DNA of 64,000 bases, from NCBI GenBank assembly GCA_949316235.1, contig OX438757.1, positions 15,935,505 through 15,999,504 of the forward strand, given 5' to 3'. Both the position numbers and the translations under genes were made by a program. Within the stretch, counting starts at the first letter, position 1; every line of letters starts with the position of its first letter. The notes beneath the pieces were generated by a model. That model was not told the DNA's origin. It did not search any database and saw nothing but the letters and a program-made list of their open reading frames with translations. Origin of the DNA: Oegoconia quadripuncta. Lineage: Eukaryota; Arthropoda; Insecta; Lepidoptera; Autostichidae. This document shows positions 40,510-51,465 of the stretch, piece after piece.

Positions 40510-40602
40510 TAAATAAACTATCTATGACAATACCTTCTATTTCACTTACCTAATATGCCCTAATTTTTTTCCTTACGGTAAAAAACTGATTCGGTATACA
40601 TA
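40510..40602 (+). repeat. Dispersed repeat, copy 2 of 3
   Basis: ACAATACCTTCTATTTCACT, TACCTAATATGCCC and CCTTACGGTAAAAAACTG; see 9960 and 54100. It lies next to element X. Confidence 0.65.
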
Positions 40603-41528
40603 TCTACGCGCGAATAACATAACCTGACTTAACAGTAATGCAAAGTGGTGTCTTCAGCCGGTGATGGATAGGAGGAGCAGAAGGTATAAATGTTCTAAAT
40701 GAAACTCTTCATTATGGACATCACTACGTATATTCACTAAGTAATATCTTAGCATCGTAATAAAAGGGACGCGGCCGCGTGTAACAGGTTTATATACTCG
40801 TATATATTTATATACATACTCGTATATATAAAGTAAATTGCTGACATGCACATTTGCATTACATACACCAGACTACATCTATCCCCTAAAATTTATATAA
40901 AAAAATAAAAAGATTTTTTTTTGTTTTACACGAAACACAAATACAAAGACACTCTTAACTAAAATTTATATAAACTACAACTTACTTATGATAGGGCTTT
41001 GTCGTATTTTTATGGACAACACTATGTTTTCCATTAAAATCAATTAAAGCATTCGGAGACATTTTCTGTATTACTAGGTGTAGTGTTTGTATCTATATAA
41101 TAGATATAATAATTGTCTCATGTACACCAGTAGACGGGGTAGCTGTCAAGCGGCAGTCGGTCAGCGACGTTGACTAGAGTTGGACGTGTACCTGCGATGC
41201 TGAATGTAGTAGTGAGCCAGTGTAATCCGTCAGTGCTACTGTCACAGAAAGGGTCACTACACTAGGTATGGGCCTAAGTACAACTGGTCTAACTTACTGC
41301 CAGTCTCATTTTTTAACAATAGCATTACACACACCACACTACAATTATGTACAAGTATAGCCAGTTACAGATTTCCATGTTATAAATTTTAGTCTCACTG
41401 GTTTGTGTGTGATTGTGTGTGATGTCATTCCACTTTTCCCAAATTTATTCTCGTTTACAATACATAAAAATCTTTTCTAATATTAAAAACAATACGTCAG
41501 GTGTTAAATATTGGAGTTACGTTTTCAT
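40603..41528. other. No gene recognised
   Basis: Unassigned. TATACTCGTATATATTTATA-type repeats at 40790-40830. 41130-41270 is relatively GC-rich but shows no domain. Confidence 0.35.
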
Positions 41529-41715
41529 AATCCGCCTCCGTGGCTCCGCAGCTATGTTAATAGCATTGTTGTGTTCCCGTTGTCAGAGAGAAGATAGCGA
41601 GTCCCCCAAATGTGTTAGGGTTTCCGGGTCAGTACGCTTCCACCATCGACCTCAACTTCACTTAACATCAGGTATGATTGAGGTCAAGTACCAACCAGTT
41701 GTGCATAAAAAAAAA
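41529..41715 (+). mobile_element. SINE2 with internal deletion
   Basis: TAATCCGCCTCCGTGGCTCC joins directly to GCAGCTATGTTAATAGCATT, losing about 130 bases including the B box. It ends GTGCATAAAAAAAA, followed by the 165-bp block shared with 59553. Confidence 0.85.
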
Positions 41716-41880
41716 TGTTCAGTGAAGATTCATGTTATCGAAATCTATCGGTAATGCTGCTCGTTGCCGATGGGAGTGACAGTGATAGAATGATAGTTTA
41801 CTATGACGAAAGTAGTTTGCGTGTACCCGTGGTAGCCCCGCTGAATATATTACCATAGTTTAGTTCCCTCGTTATTTCTA
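41716..41880 (+). repeat. 165-bp block shared with 59553-59718, copy 1
   Basis: TGTTCAGTGAAGATTCATGT, TATCGAAATCTATCGGTAAT, GCTGCTCGTTGCCGATG and GTAGCCCCGCTGAATA are nearly identical in the two places (about five differences), in each case right after a SINE2 poly-A. Confidence 0.9.
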
Positions 41881-43700
41881 GCAAATCGATGCGGTGAGTG
41901 TTTTATATAGTCTGTCATTTTGTAAAGTCTGCCATTTTTTCTGCTTTCGTAAGTTACGGTGTAAAGGAATTTGAGCATTATTATTGTATGTTTGGGTTAC
42001 AATTAAAAGGGAACCTCAAAATTAAAAGAGAGAATTTAAAAAATATACTGCGTGTAAGGGACAACTCGACATTCCCTTTATGGGCATATTATTTAATTCA
42101 AAATAAATCTAATTCCGAAATCCAAATTGAAATATGTCATTTACTTGCGTCGTAAATAAATATCCAAATAAATCGAAGAAAATTACTCTTAACGCACACT
42201 ATACAAATTTACACGGCTATTGACTGGTTGGTAGGAGAGTAGATGGCGTAATTCATTCTTTAACTTGATGCAACTTTGCCAGTTCATCGATTACATTTAA
42301 GAGGAAGCTTACACTAGAATACGTAGGTAATTAATTTGTTGGAAAAAATAACTTTTTTTTTATTTTTTCTATTAACATAAAAAATCGAGTAAAGTTATTG
42401 TATCGAGATACCTAACCACCTATTTCAAGGAATTTCGACTTGTACCTTACAGGCAGCATATATGTTTCACTACGCCAAAAAAAAATTTGCGAAACTTAGT
42501 ATTTATAAATAACATAACACTTGAAGTTTTTTTTTTTTTTTTTTTTTTTTTTAATTAGAATGGGATCGCTCTTGACCTTAATCTGGATTAATGTCGAGAT
42601 AAGGTCTACGATGGAACGATGGAAGTAAATACAATATTAAATAAAAAATTATTTTAGTTACTAGTTCAAGTTTTTATTTTTTACCAAAAAAATATAGGTG
42701 ATGCGAAGCATTTTTCCATAAGCCTTGCATTAATCAGATCAATGACATTTGATTGATTGATTTCGAATATTCGACTGTTATAACTTTATAATGCTCCATA
42801 TTCACCACATTTGGGTGGTTCATTGGACGATTCCCATTTTAAGATATTGTACTAAACATAATTACATGGCAACGCACTCCTCCATCGTATACACACTTAC
42901 CTAAAACATATACATTACTCGTTACACACCTGCTTTTGTCACACATAAATTAGTGGGGAGTGCCTAAAACAATGCATTACAAGAAGCAAGATTAACTGTC
43001 TTACCCTTGTCTCCCCCTACAGATTATCCGTTTTACACAGCTGTTATAAAAAAGCCACAGGAAGAATGGAAATGTCAGAGTACATGCGTTAATCCTTAGT
43101 TATGGGATTTGTAATCGGTTGCTGGTTTAACAAGCAACTTGGACTGTATGTCTTCAAATTCAACAGACAATAAAACTTAATGTACTTGTCCGTCTATTTC
43201 GAGGCCGTTATTTTGATATAGCTATATATATATATAGCTATACCTATATATTTCCCTCATACCTACAATTTTATTTGCTACTGAATATGTTGCTCATTTA
43301 TCAGCATATAAATTATTCAATTAACAAACCTCACCTCATTACATAAATGGCTGCCAATCGAAATTCGTTCGTATAAAATGCTATCATTAGTCATGGATGC
43401 TTTTACAGGATTATCCCGTATTGTACGGTCAGCACTCGGCACCGAGAGTATGTAAGCAGCCGTGAACTCTATTATAACGCAATAGAACAGAAAGTTTGAT
43501 AGAATCGTTCAGTGGGATGTGTCGCCTTCTGTACATGCGTTATTCCCAGCCACCAATAATGTTAGGAAAAATCGTATTTGTCGATGCCCGAGATAAGTTT
43601 TATGACTAATTTCATTTGGCGGTTTAACCGACGTGAAATTTTCTCCTAGTTTATAATAATGTATGTCTTTGTTTTATAGTTAAGGGAGCAATGTATGTAG
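41881..43700. other. No gene recognised
   Basis: The plus strand is open at 41898-42155 (LKGNLKIKRENLKNILRVRD, FPLWAYYLIQNKSNSEIQIE); it reads like protein but I cannot place it. A T-run at 42524-42552 is followed by a short SINE2-like relic (TCTTGACCTTAATCTGGATT). A perfect TATAGCTATATATATA-type palindrome lies at 43218-43244. Confidence 0.35.
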
Positions 43701-43707
43701 TTGTATT

Positions 43708-44080
43708 AGGTCCTTACCTATGAAATTGGCGTTTTGTATGAAGAATTTCATTAAGACTGTTTTCTCCATACAAACATTTTTGTTTTTTTTTGAGAACCGC
43801 AAATCCAAATTTAGCTAAACTTTGTGTATATTATCGGATAACATTAAGTTAAGTATAGGCAGCGTTAATTTTTAAAAGTTTCAGCGAATCTAAGAAACTC
43901 TGTTCAATTTTTTTTTATTATGTGATTTAGCCCAGAAATTAAAAAATATTTCATGTGAAATCTTGAAATAATATTCCAGTTTCCAAATAAAAAGCAAATT
44001 TAGATATAGCTTCGAAAATCGCAGGAATTGGTACATATGATTAACGAAGAAAAAAAAACTCCAATTTCATAGGTGTCTTA
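43708..44080 (-). mobile_element. Mariner-like MITE, one end truncated
   Basis: TTAGGTCCTTACCTATGAAA TTGGCGTTTTG at the left end, through TTTGAGAACCGCAAATCCAA, to CATATGATTAACGAAGAAAA and TTTCATAGG at the right, where the terminus is lost. Same family as 58472-58892, in inverse orientation. Confidence 0.8.
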
Positions 44081-44364
44081 TTGGTGTTAGAGCATTTTTA
44101 AATGTCCACCTAATTAGCAATGATCAAGTTTTTTAAGTCTACGTGAGGCGAGGTAAGGTGAGGCGAATCAGGAATGAATTGTCCTCTGTTTTGGTTTCTT
44201 GTATGCTGTTGTGGTTTTTTTATCTGGTGGTGGTTATTTTATATATATATTTATATAATTAGGTCTAGTAACATGATATTATTATTATATATATGCAAAC
44301 TTATCTATAATGATTTCTTTAGTTGGTAGTATCCTGCACCCTACCTGTTTTTCTATCTACAAAT

Positions 44365-44530
44365 GTCCCATGGCTGTGGGTTGTATGGAAGAGATCGCTT
44401 TTAGTGATAAGACCTCCTAATTGTGTTCTATTGTTATCATCAATAATTATTGTAAATTATTTTGCGCAATAAAGAGTATTTGTATTGTATTGTATTGTGT
44501 TGTGGTGTGTTGTGTTGTGTTGTGTTTTTT
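44365..44530 (+). mobile_element. LINE 3' tail with (TTGTA)n / (TTGTG)n
   Basis: GGAAGAGATCGCTTTTAGTG, ATAAGACCTCCTAATTGTG and GCGCAATAAAGAGTATTTG, then TTGTATTGTATTGTATTG and TTGTG units. The foldback element begins right after. Confidence 0.7.
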
Positions 44531-45005
44531 TAAAATTTTAGATATTTTAACGGGTCGGGTGGCGATTCACACCACAAACGGTTCGCACCGCGGTGTGAAA
44601 CGACCCATTCAATTTTTGAAGAGCCCCTTTCGCACCGGTGGTGTGAATCGCCACCTGCAAATTTTGAATGGGTCGATTCGCACCACAAGGTAAATTACCT
44701 TTGATTCGGAAGTTGATTCTGTTTCGGACTCATAATAAAAATATTTCACCTAGGTAAATAGAAAAGAAGTAAAAATGTATAAATCATTTTTTTAACATAA
44801 TAGATTGCTTTACTTTTATAATTATAAAGAAGTAAATATACTCAACATTAAAAATATTTTTTTTACTAAAAAATAAGCTTCTATGTATACTGGCTAGACT
44901 AGAGAATTACTACAATATAACCACAAAATAAATACAAAGTATTATTTATGATTATTTGTGATTATTTTAAGATTATCTATTTAGCCTACAAAGATTTATC
45001 TATTT

Positions 45006-45061
45006 ATTGGAAGGCCACTATCACCAGCTTTTTTTATATATAGATATAGTGGCCTTCCAAT
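45006..45061. repeat. Perfect 16-bp-arm hairpin inside the foldback
   Basis: ATTGGAAGGCCACTAT and its exact inverse enclose 24 bases. Confidence 0.85.
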
Positions 45062-45294
45062 ACAAAGTGTCCGGTCACGTGACACAACTTAGTATGGGAA
45101 CCCCAAAAATTTTTTTCACATTTCGACCTATGTTTGTATGGGAAAGTTGTTTGTTATCATATCACGGACACTATTACCAGTTTCTTTTTCAAAGATTGAT
45201 TACCAAATTAAGAAATACTAAATAGATAATCTTGGAACAATCATAAATAACATTTTTAAATAATTATAAAAATCAAGTAATAAAAGTCATGTAA

Positions 45295-45465
45295 ACTACG
45301 GGAAAAGAAAAAGAGGAAGACCGAGAATAAACTACATGCAGCAAACAAACGAGAAGTTGAACGTCGTGTCGTATCAGGAGGTCAAGAGGAAGACGGAGAG
45401 CAGAGAGATATGGAAAAATCTCCACCGACAAGAGCATGGCTCTTAAATCAGATGATGATGATGAA
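45295..45465 (+). pseudogene. RTE-like LINE C-terminus with (ATG)n tail, nested
   Basis: An open frame gives GKRKRGRPRINYMQQTNEKL, NVVSYQEVKRKTESREIWKN and LHRQEHGS with a stop, then AATCAGATGATGATGATGA. This is the end of the same protein seen in broken form at 11825-12105 and 62150-62490. Its good state suggests a younger insertion than the others. Confidence 0.8.
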
Positions 45466-45605
45466 TCTTAAACTAATCTTTGTAGGCTAAATAGATAAAT
45501 CTTTGTTGGCTAAATAGATAATAGATACTCTTCAAAAATTGAATGGGTCCTTTCACACCGCGGTGCGAACCGTTTGTGGTGTGAATCGCCACCCGACCCA
45601 TTTTA

Positions 45606-46050
45606 ACGCGACTCAGAGATAGTTACTTTTTCAAAATGAACAAAACTACAGTGGGCTTCGTGAAAAATAATTCAACCAATAATGGTCGACCGGGTGTTGA
45701 GAATAAACCAGCGCGGTATCGCTGGCTCAGCGCTGCAGCGTACAGGAGGTAGGGCGACCACAATTCGATGGGGCCACCTCTAATGACAGTATCAATATCT
45801 GGTAAATTTATTACCAATGGTGCGATTTGGTAGAATTTGGTGAGAGAAAATTGTTGGTGTTTGTGTCGGCGAAATTGCTGAATTGTTTCGATAAGGATTT
45901 TGGTTGAGTGTCGAGGGCCGCGATGTTTACTGACGACGGGAGAGCGTACCTCGTTGGAAGCTATTTAGTGGAAATTGCATTTCATTGGCTTAGGTCATAA
46001 TGGCTTGCAGTTTTTTTTAATTTGTAGAGGGCTTTTGCCAAAGGTACAAA
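45606..46050. other. No gene recognised
   Basis: Unassigned; a minus-strand frame of 64 codons (45623-45817) has no features. Confidence 0.35.
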
Positions 46051-46054
46051 ATTA

Positions 46055-46200
46055 GAACACAACAACAACAACAAAATATTCTTTATTGTACAAAAAGAAG
46101 AAACATAACAACGATAAATAAGAAAAAGGGGATAGTATAAGCCTTATCACTAAAAGCGATCTCTTCCAGGTAGCCTTTGGGTTAGGAAGCATTACGCACA
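46055..46200 (-). mobile_element. LINE 3' tail, minus strand, with (CAA)n
   Basis: ACAACAACAACAACAAAATA is the reversed tail, followed by TTCTTTATTGTACAAAAAG, GCCTTATCACTAAAAGCGAT and CTCTTCCAGGTAGCCTTTGG. Confidence 0.7.
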
Positions 46201-46649
46201 TTATATGTAGGTAGCGTGCGCGGTAAAGTAATTTTAATAAAATAAATAAATCACCCCATATAAATACATACGTTAATTGAGTACATACAAACATACATAC
46301 ATAATATATATATATAAAAATAATAACCCATATTCTACTTATCTGACTTAACAATATAGGGATTCTATTTCACAAGTTTCGCAGTTTCGGATTCGCTTCG
46401 CATACACTCCATGATACAATACAATGCAATACAATAATAATATAGTATACATTTACGACTCCATACTTTTCAGAGTGTCCATATTTTTCCCATAAGGTAT
46501 TAGAAGCTAATCAATGGATTGTGTCTTGCTCGAAGTCACAAGGAAAGAAGGTAAACCACCATAAACCTGTATATAGTTGGTTCCACCTCCTCTCTTTAAG
46601 TCAGCCGCAAAATCTGACTTTTCAAACAGAATATTACAAGCTAATTTAA

Positions 46650-46712
46650 TCACTTTCCATCAGGTGAGATTGTGGTCTAAAACTTATCCAGACAACCATA
46701 AAAAAAATGTGC
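46650..46712 (+). mobile_element. LINE 3' tail only (RTKRF family)
   Basis: ATCACTTTCCATCAGGTGAG ATTGTGGTC, then CCATAAAAAAAATG. Confidence 0.65.
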
Positions 46713-47044
46713 AATGAAATAAGAGTAACATCGAACGGGAAATATTCCACGCAAACAATGTAACTCTAATTCTAACGCGTTGTATTCCTACTCGATCTGA
46801 TCCGATTTGTAACAAAATGGCGCGCAGGTTTCCATGTGGAATGCTGACAGCTTTACTCTACCTAAGGATTTTGTGCTCGTATGTGTAGTTGATAAAGCTG
46901 TTTATCTACGAATTAATAATTAAAGTAATAATCTTCATTCATATAAATAATGTATATTTACAATAAAAAACCTGATTTCCGATCTGTATTTCAGAAGCCA
47001 ATACCATGATTAATGATTGCCAAATAAATTAATCGTCGTCCTCT
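46713..47044. other. No gene recognised
   Basis: Unassigned AT-rich sequence. Confidence 0.4.
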
Positions 47045-47214
47045 CATCCGAAATACCTCAATGCTTGAAGACGAAAGTCGATGGGTTACCAGTGATGACT
47101 CATGACACTGAAACGTAGTTCCTCTATATGGGCCTCATAAGATAGCTTAAGCTCACGCAACGAGTTATGGAAACGGTGATGCTCGGCGTTTCACTACGTG
47201 ATCAAATCAGGGGC

Positions 47215-47355
47215 TCTATTACATAATTTCATCGTTATCGTCATCGGTTACGTTCTGACATGTGGTTGGTTGATTCATCGCTCGCTCGGCAATTTGATGG
47301 CTTCTCATTGGTCAACGTAATCGGTAACGATATCGATGAAGTTACATAATCTAAG
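47215..47355. mobile_element. Short MITE inside the RTE-like LINE
   Basis: TAATTTCATCGTTATCGTCA TCGGTTACGTT (left) is mirrored by AACGTAATCGGTAACGATAT CGATGAAGTTACATAA (right), arms of about 37 bp with a 60-bp loop. Confidence 0.7.
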
Positions 47356-47406
47356 GGCTGGAATGAAAACTCCGTAGGCGAAGGAAAGTCACCGACATAG
47401 GCCAGT

Positions 47407-47564
47407 GGAATAGTAAGTTGAAGTGGCCGTGGGCAGGGCATATAGCTCACGATGTAGCCGCCGGACGCGACCCGGGAGAGGATGAGGAATAGTAAGTTGA
47501 AGTGGCCGTGGGCAGGGCATATAGCTCACGATGTAGCCGCCGGACGCGACCCGGGAGAGGATGA
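47407..47564 (+). repeat. 79-bp tandem duplication at a LINE 5' junction
   Basis: Two identical 79-base units (47407-47485, 47486-47564), each made of 43 bases of RTE-like target (GGAATAGTAAGTTGAAGTGG.. ..GCATATAGCTCA) plus 36 bases of the inserted GC-rich element (CGATGTAGCCGCCGGACGCG..). Confidence 0.95.
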
Positions 47565-47869
47565 CACCGGGGGGGTGTCGTCGCATCGGTGTCGCGCCTC
47601 ATACCGCTCGCTGATCGCGGTGTGAGGCTCGACAGCGCCCCCCGTGGAGGGCGTGCTTTCAGCCGCCCTCCGGGAATGGGCCTCCCCTTGTAAGGGGGAG
47701 GGGACCTGGAGCCGCTTTTGTGTTCCCAGGTCCTCCCTACTGCCGAGGAAGGTCGCCGGGGGGTTTTAGTGGGTAGGACCGCTCGGATCTGGAGCGGGGA
47801 GTCCCACATCCCCGCCGCCGATCCCCGTTGGCGGCGGGTTGAACGCGTAAATGCATTTCCTCTCGACAA
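47529..47869 (+). mobile_element. GC-rich R1-like LINE 3' end with 13-bp target duplication
   Basis: The 341-bp insert is strikingly GC-rich (GGGTGTCGTCGCATCGGTGT, GCCCCCCGTGGAGGGCGTGC, CCCGCCGCCGATCCCCGTTG, TGCATTTCCTCTCGACAA) and ends without a long poly-A. It is flanked by GGCATATAGCTCA at 47516-47528 and 47870-47882. I recall this GC-rich 3' UTR type from lepidopteran R1-like LINEs. The long minus-strand open frames here are composition artefacts. Confidence 0.8.
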
Positions 47870-48004
47870 GGCATATAGCTCAAAGAACGGATGGCTGGTG
47901 GGGCATAAAATTCGCGAGCTGAGACCACGCACCGGTAAGCGCAGAATGACGTCCACTCATTCTAAATTCAAAAATTCTTGCATCGTTTCTTCTGACTATA
48001 TATT

Positions 48005-48270
48005 ATGATTCGGACCACTAGGCGTGGGGAGGGATTCCACCCGTATATAGTTAATATACCGAATATTCGCACTAAGAAGTTCGATTCTTCATTCATCATC
48101 CGAACAGCCAAGGCATGAAACTCCCTTCCGGCGTACAACCTTGGGATCTTCAAGAGCAGAGTGAATAGGCATTTACTGGGATCGCGTGCTTCATCTTCGA
48201 CCACATCGTCACTTTCCATCAGGTGAGATTGTGGTCAAATGCGAATCCAGTCAATCATAAAAAAAAATGC
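48005..48270 (+). pseudogene. LINE C-terminus and 3' tail (RTKRF type)
   Basis: CACTAGGCGTGGGGAGGGAT then reading IPNIRTKKFDSSFIIRTAKA with a shift, TACAACCTTGGGATCTTCAA, and the tail CACTTTCCATCAGGTGAGAT TGTGGTCAAATGCGAATCCA ending in poly-A. It is missing about ten codons against 20895-21200. Confidence 0.8.
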
Positions 48271-48364
48271 TGTGGTAGTTGCGTTTCTGATTCTCCTCCA
48301 TGCAATGCTCTAAACCGAGGTTTGAGCCCCCGCGGCTATTTAGGCATTGCTTGATTGACCGATG

Positions 48365-48462
48365 ATTTGATCTGGGTTAGCGTGTTTCCATCTTCGGCCT
48401 CATCTTCACTAAGCATTAGATGTAATGAGGGCAAGCGATAACGCATTGTGCATAATAATGTA
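48365..48462 (+). mobile_element. Diverged SINE2 3' fragment
   Basis: TTAGCGTGTTTCCATCTTCG, GCCTCATCTTCACTAAGCAT and GCATTGTGCATAATAATG. Confidence 0.55.
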
Positions 48463-49079
48463 CTTCCTATCCTTGTTTGGAGCCGATAATTGGTATGCTT
48501 ATCTGGCAGATAGCAGTAAATATATTTTTCTAATGGACGTTGACTGTCGTAGCAATGTAATAGAACACAAAAAGTAAAGCCCAAGAGCGAAATCTTTTCC
48601 GAATGAATTAATGACATGTCAGTGCTAACGTGTGGATGAAATTGTCGAGACGAGCTTCCTAAGTTAAGCACATTATTTTGTCGGCGTAATCGCCGTGTGC
48701 CCGTTTAAATGTCTTTAATTGATGGGAGGAATGAGGGTAGACGGGATTTTTCGTCTAAGACACGTGTTAAGGATTTACATGAGGGATTTTACGAGACGTT
48801 TACTTTTTGGAGGGAATTTATTTGAAGAGCGAAATAGGGTTACCTCTCGCATGTCAATTGAGATTTTTGGTAAGATAAATCGTATGGATAATGAAAGTCG
48901 AGTGACAATATAAATACGATACGCTATGCACATAAACAGGTGACTTGGGACTTTGCCCGAAATACACGGGAAAACTCGTGCTTTCTTGGAAGTTCCATAT
49001 ACTATCTTCACCAGCGCCTGCCACTTCAGTCAGATATACTGCGCTTCTTATAAGGTTACCTATTACTGATTTAGACCAT
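48463..49079. other. No gene recognised
   Basis: Overlapping frames on both strands at 48719-49011 have no domain. Unassigned. Confidence 0.35.
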
Positions 49080-49840
49080 CATCACATAAGCCACAGGACG
49101 TCCACCTCTGAACGTTGGCCTCACCAATAGATTTATACCACAGTCTATATTAATTATGGTAGCACGTGAATTCTGACTAGCGCTTAAGAATTCTTGCGGT
49201 CTTTTTGATGCATCCGTCTCTTTGGTCTGAATCAGCTACTAACACATGAATGTGACAGAGTTTAAGTATTCTCGCAGTCTGCCACTTCGATCCGTTGTAC
49301 TATATTTTTTCACTAGAAAAATACAATTAATTTGGACTGCCTAATTAATTACATTTCCAGCAGTCCGTTAGTTTGGTGTGTATGGATACTGATTAGCTCT
49401 CAAATATTCTATCTGATAGTTCCTTCGGTGCACGTTACTACGCTTCTTCTGGTCTAATACGCTTCGGTAACGCACAAATTCTGACTTATCTTCATCATTA
49501 TCATAACAACCACAGGACTGCTGAACATAAAGCTCCCTCAACCTCCACAGCCACCGGTTGGAAGCGACCTACATCCAGCGGCTTCTCGCGCTCTTCACTC
49601 CACTCTACAACTTCCCCAGACTCTAGAACGTGTTCTGACTAGTGTTCAAGAATTCCAGAGAGTTGTCCGTCATTTCGATCTGATTTACTCCACTTCGGGT
49701 GTAATATTGATGGGTGATTGATGATGATGAGATGATACTGATTGATAGGTGCTCAAGAACTCCAGCAGTCCGTTAGTTCGGTCCGCGATATTGAGTTTCT
49801 TTCAAACTGAACAACTTTCACTATAGGACCAACTCTGAAA
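49080..49840. repeat. Degenerate repeat field (TCAAGAATTC..CAGTCCGTTAGTT) with LINE/SINE 3' pieces
   Basis: Variants of CTGACTAGTGTTCAAGAATT C and CAGCAGTCCGTTAGTTTGGT recur at about 49171, 49259, 49356-49410, 49632 and 49735-49790, spaced about 90-240 bases apart. GCCACAGGACGTCCACCTCT GAACGTTGGCC (49087) and CCACAGGACTGCTGAACATA (49511), with CCACCGGTTGGAAGCGACCT ACATCCAGCG, are ends of an RTE/BovB-type element, also seen at 56285-56380. Confidence 0.55.
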
Positions 49841-50300
49841 TCGAAAAAAAAATCTACTATTTCCGAGAAAAGTTCAATACTTATGATGATTAATGATTTT
49901 TTTACCTCGATACAAAATTTTGAAGATGATTAAATCTACACCTGTATATTGGCTGAACGATACTCGTAATAATAATTACAATTGGAATTCTCCAATACCA
50001 ACCGTTGACAACCTTAAGTTAAGCCCATTTGACCCGAGCAATTTTATTAACGTAACTTATTTTAGAATTTCAAATAAATTCTTTAAGGTACCCACTCGTA
50101 ATGTAATAAAAGTACACAGTCGAAAATAGGCGTTACATTCGCGGGGAGCGATAGGAGGAAACGGAAGTCAGACAATTTTTTTCCCTCAAGATATAATCTC
50201 ATGTTCTTATGACGGTACATTTGTACTGGCAGGTAATAAAGTAATATGACTCAAGGAATTTTATTCAAATTGTCATTTTGTGAAGTGATTCAGGTAATCA
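49841..50300. other. Unassigned; short open frame 49893-50129
   Basis: The plus frame encodes YWLNDTRNNNYNWNSPIPTV and DPSNFINVTYFRISNKFFKV. It has the look of an extracellular enzyme fragment but I cannot assign it. No clear splice sites flank it. Confidence 0.25.
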
Positions 50301-50479
50301 CGTCGTGGAAAAGTGGAAGTTTTCCGTGTGGTTTTTAAAAAGAAATATATTGAAATCAATCTATCCCTTCCCTTCTATAAGTTGACAGTAGAAGAGAGCG
50401 TTAGCAGGGGAAGTACACAAAAGCATATGTTCAATCCCATGGCAAATAAAATAATAGAATCTCTTCCCATGAGTCTGTG

Positions 50480-50698
50480 GGTTTCTTGCGCCGCTTCTTT
50501 GTGGGTTTCTTGCGCCGCTTCTTTTCCCACAGATGATTTCCCTTTCCGAAGCGGTGGTAGCTTGGACATACTGACTGACCGAAAAATGCTTAGCCCTATT
50601 TTTATTTCCAATAGATTTAAATTGACATTCAACAAATGATATCATGTATCTTACGTTGAAATAAAATGCTTTGAGTTTGAGTTTGAGTTTGAGTTCTC
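50480..50698 (+). mobile_element. LINE 3' end with (TTTGAG)n tail
   Basis: GTGGGTTTCTTGCGCCGCTT CTT is present twice in tandem (23-bp unit, 50479-50524). Then CCACAGATGATTTCCCTTTC, TTGACATTCAACAAATGATA, AATAAAATGC and four TTTGAG units. I recognise the TTTCTTGCGCCGCTTCTTC phrase from lepidopteran LINE 3' UTRs. Confidence 0.75.
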
Positions 50699-51070
50699 AT
50701 GAAAAGTGAGTTGAGATATCCTTCGATACACTATCTCGACCCGACGGCCCTAAGAAGGAGGGTAATGTTTGGGGGTGTATATATATGTAGATTTATATGT
50801 AGAATATTTATGTTACCTTTTGAAATGCTAGATGTCGTTAGAATCGTCTTAATTCCTACATTGAACGGTAGCAATGACGCCCGGAAATTACAAATATACT
50901 GATTTCCAACGCAACGGATTTTGATACGATCTTAACTATAGCGAGTTTCTACCGTAAGGTTTATATGTATAACACAAGGTGATACTTTATATTTTATTTC
51001 GAGATCCATTACAATTACTTAATACATTACAATAAAATTATACATATAATAATGGACTATCAAACACAGC
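50699..51070. other. No gene recognised
   Basis: Unassigned AT-rich sequence. Confidence 0.4.
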
Positions 51071-51074
51071 TATA

Positions 51075-51465
51075 CATCTTACATAATTTCACTACTTTTA
51101 TCCCAAATGAAGTGGTCAGAGATCCAAGCATAAGCGTTTGGGTGTTAAAAACAATAAAATTAGTTAGATTACTTAGATTAGATATATACATAATGTCGCG
51201 ACTTTTATCCCAAATGGGGTGGGCAGAGATATCCCAGTGTTTGGGTATTCCAAATATTCAAAGTTTAATGTTTTTACCAACATCCACGTTTCCTTTTACG
51301 AAATATACAAAAATACACACGTGACAGAGGGTGAGCCCATCTCCGGTGAAACGTACAAATCTATAGATGGTTTTTGGTGGAAATTTCATAGTCGCCTTTT
51401 ATGACACCCACGGGAAGAGACAGGTTGGGTGATTGGTGGCCCTTTTACGTGCAGAAACCACACAG
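51075..51465 (+). repeat. Dispersed repeat (TTTATCCCAAATGG.. CACCCACGGGAAGAG)
   Basis: CTACTTTTATCCCAAATGAA GTGGTCAGAG and a second CGACTTTTATCCCAAATGGG GTGGGCAGAG 110 bases on, then GGTGAGCCCATCTCCGGTGA and TTATGACACCCACGGGAAGA G. I recall the last phrase as a common lepidopteran repeat. Related pieces are at 7560 and 53598. Confidence 0.55.

Larger units (their letters stand above)
44546..45605. mobile_element. 1.06-kb foldback element with 78-bp arms and nested hairpins
   Basis: Arms 44546-44623 and 45528-45605 are inverted and about 95% alike (GGGTCGGGTGGCGATTCACA, CCACAAACGGTTCGCACCGC, GGTGTGAAA..). The left end has a further inverted copy of the same motif (44627-44690, CACCGGTGGTGTGAATCGCC). 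A second inverted layer is AGATTATCTATTTAGCCTAC (44973) against GTAGGCTAAATAGATAAATC (45482). Inside lies a perfect hairpin (45006-45061) and an RTE-like LINE 3' end (45295-45465). No transposase is encoded. Confidence 0.82.
47045..47995 (+). pseudogene. RTE-like LINE C-terminal region, twice interrupted
   Basis: LPVMTHDTET*FLYMGLIR, LTQRVMETVMLGVSLRDQIR (to 47210); KVTDIGQ then KLKWPWAGHIAH (47385-47450); and IAQRTDGWWG.. KIRELRPRTGKRRMTSTH (47875-47970) are consecutive pieces of one RTE-like RT protein. A 140-bp TIR element separates the first two, and a GC-rich LINE tail separates the last two. A second relic of the same protein is at 57035-57190. Confidence 0.72.

Noticed and set aside
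47447..47956. 169-codon minus-strand frame, Arg/Pro/Ser rich
   Set aside because: It runs antisense across the GC-rich R1-like LINE tail and the 79-bp duplication; the length comes from base composition and the peptide is not protein-like.
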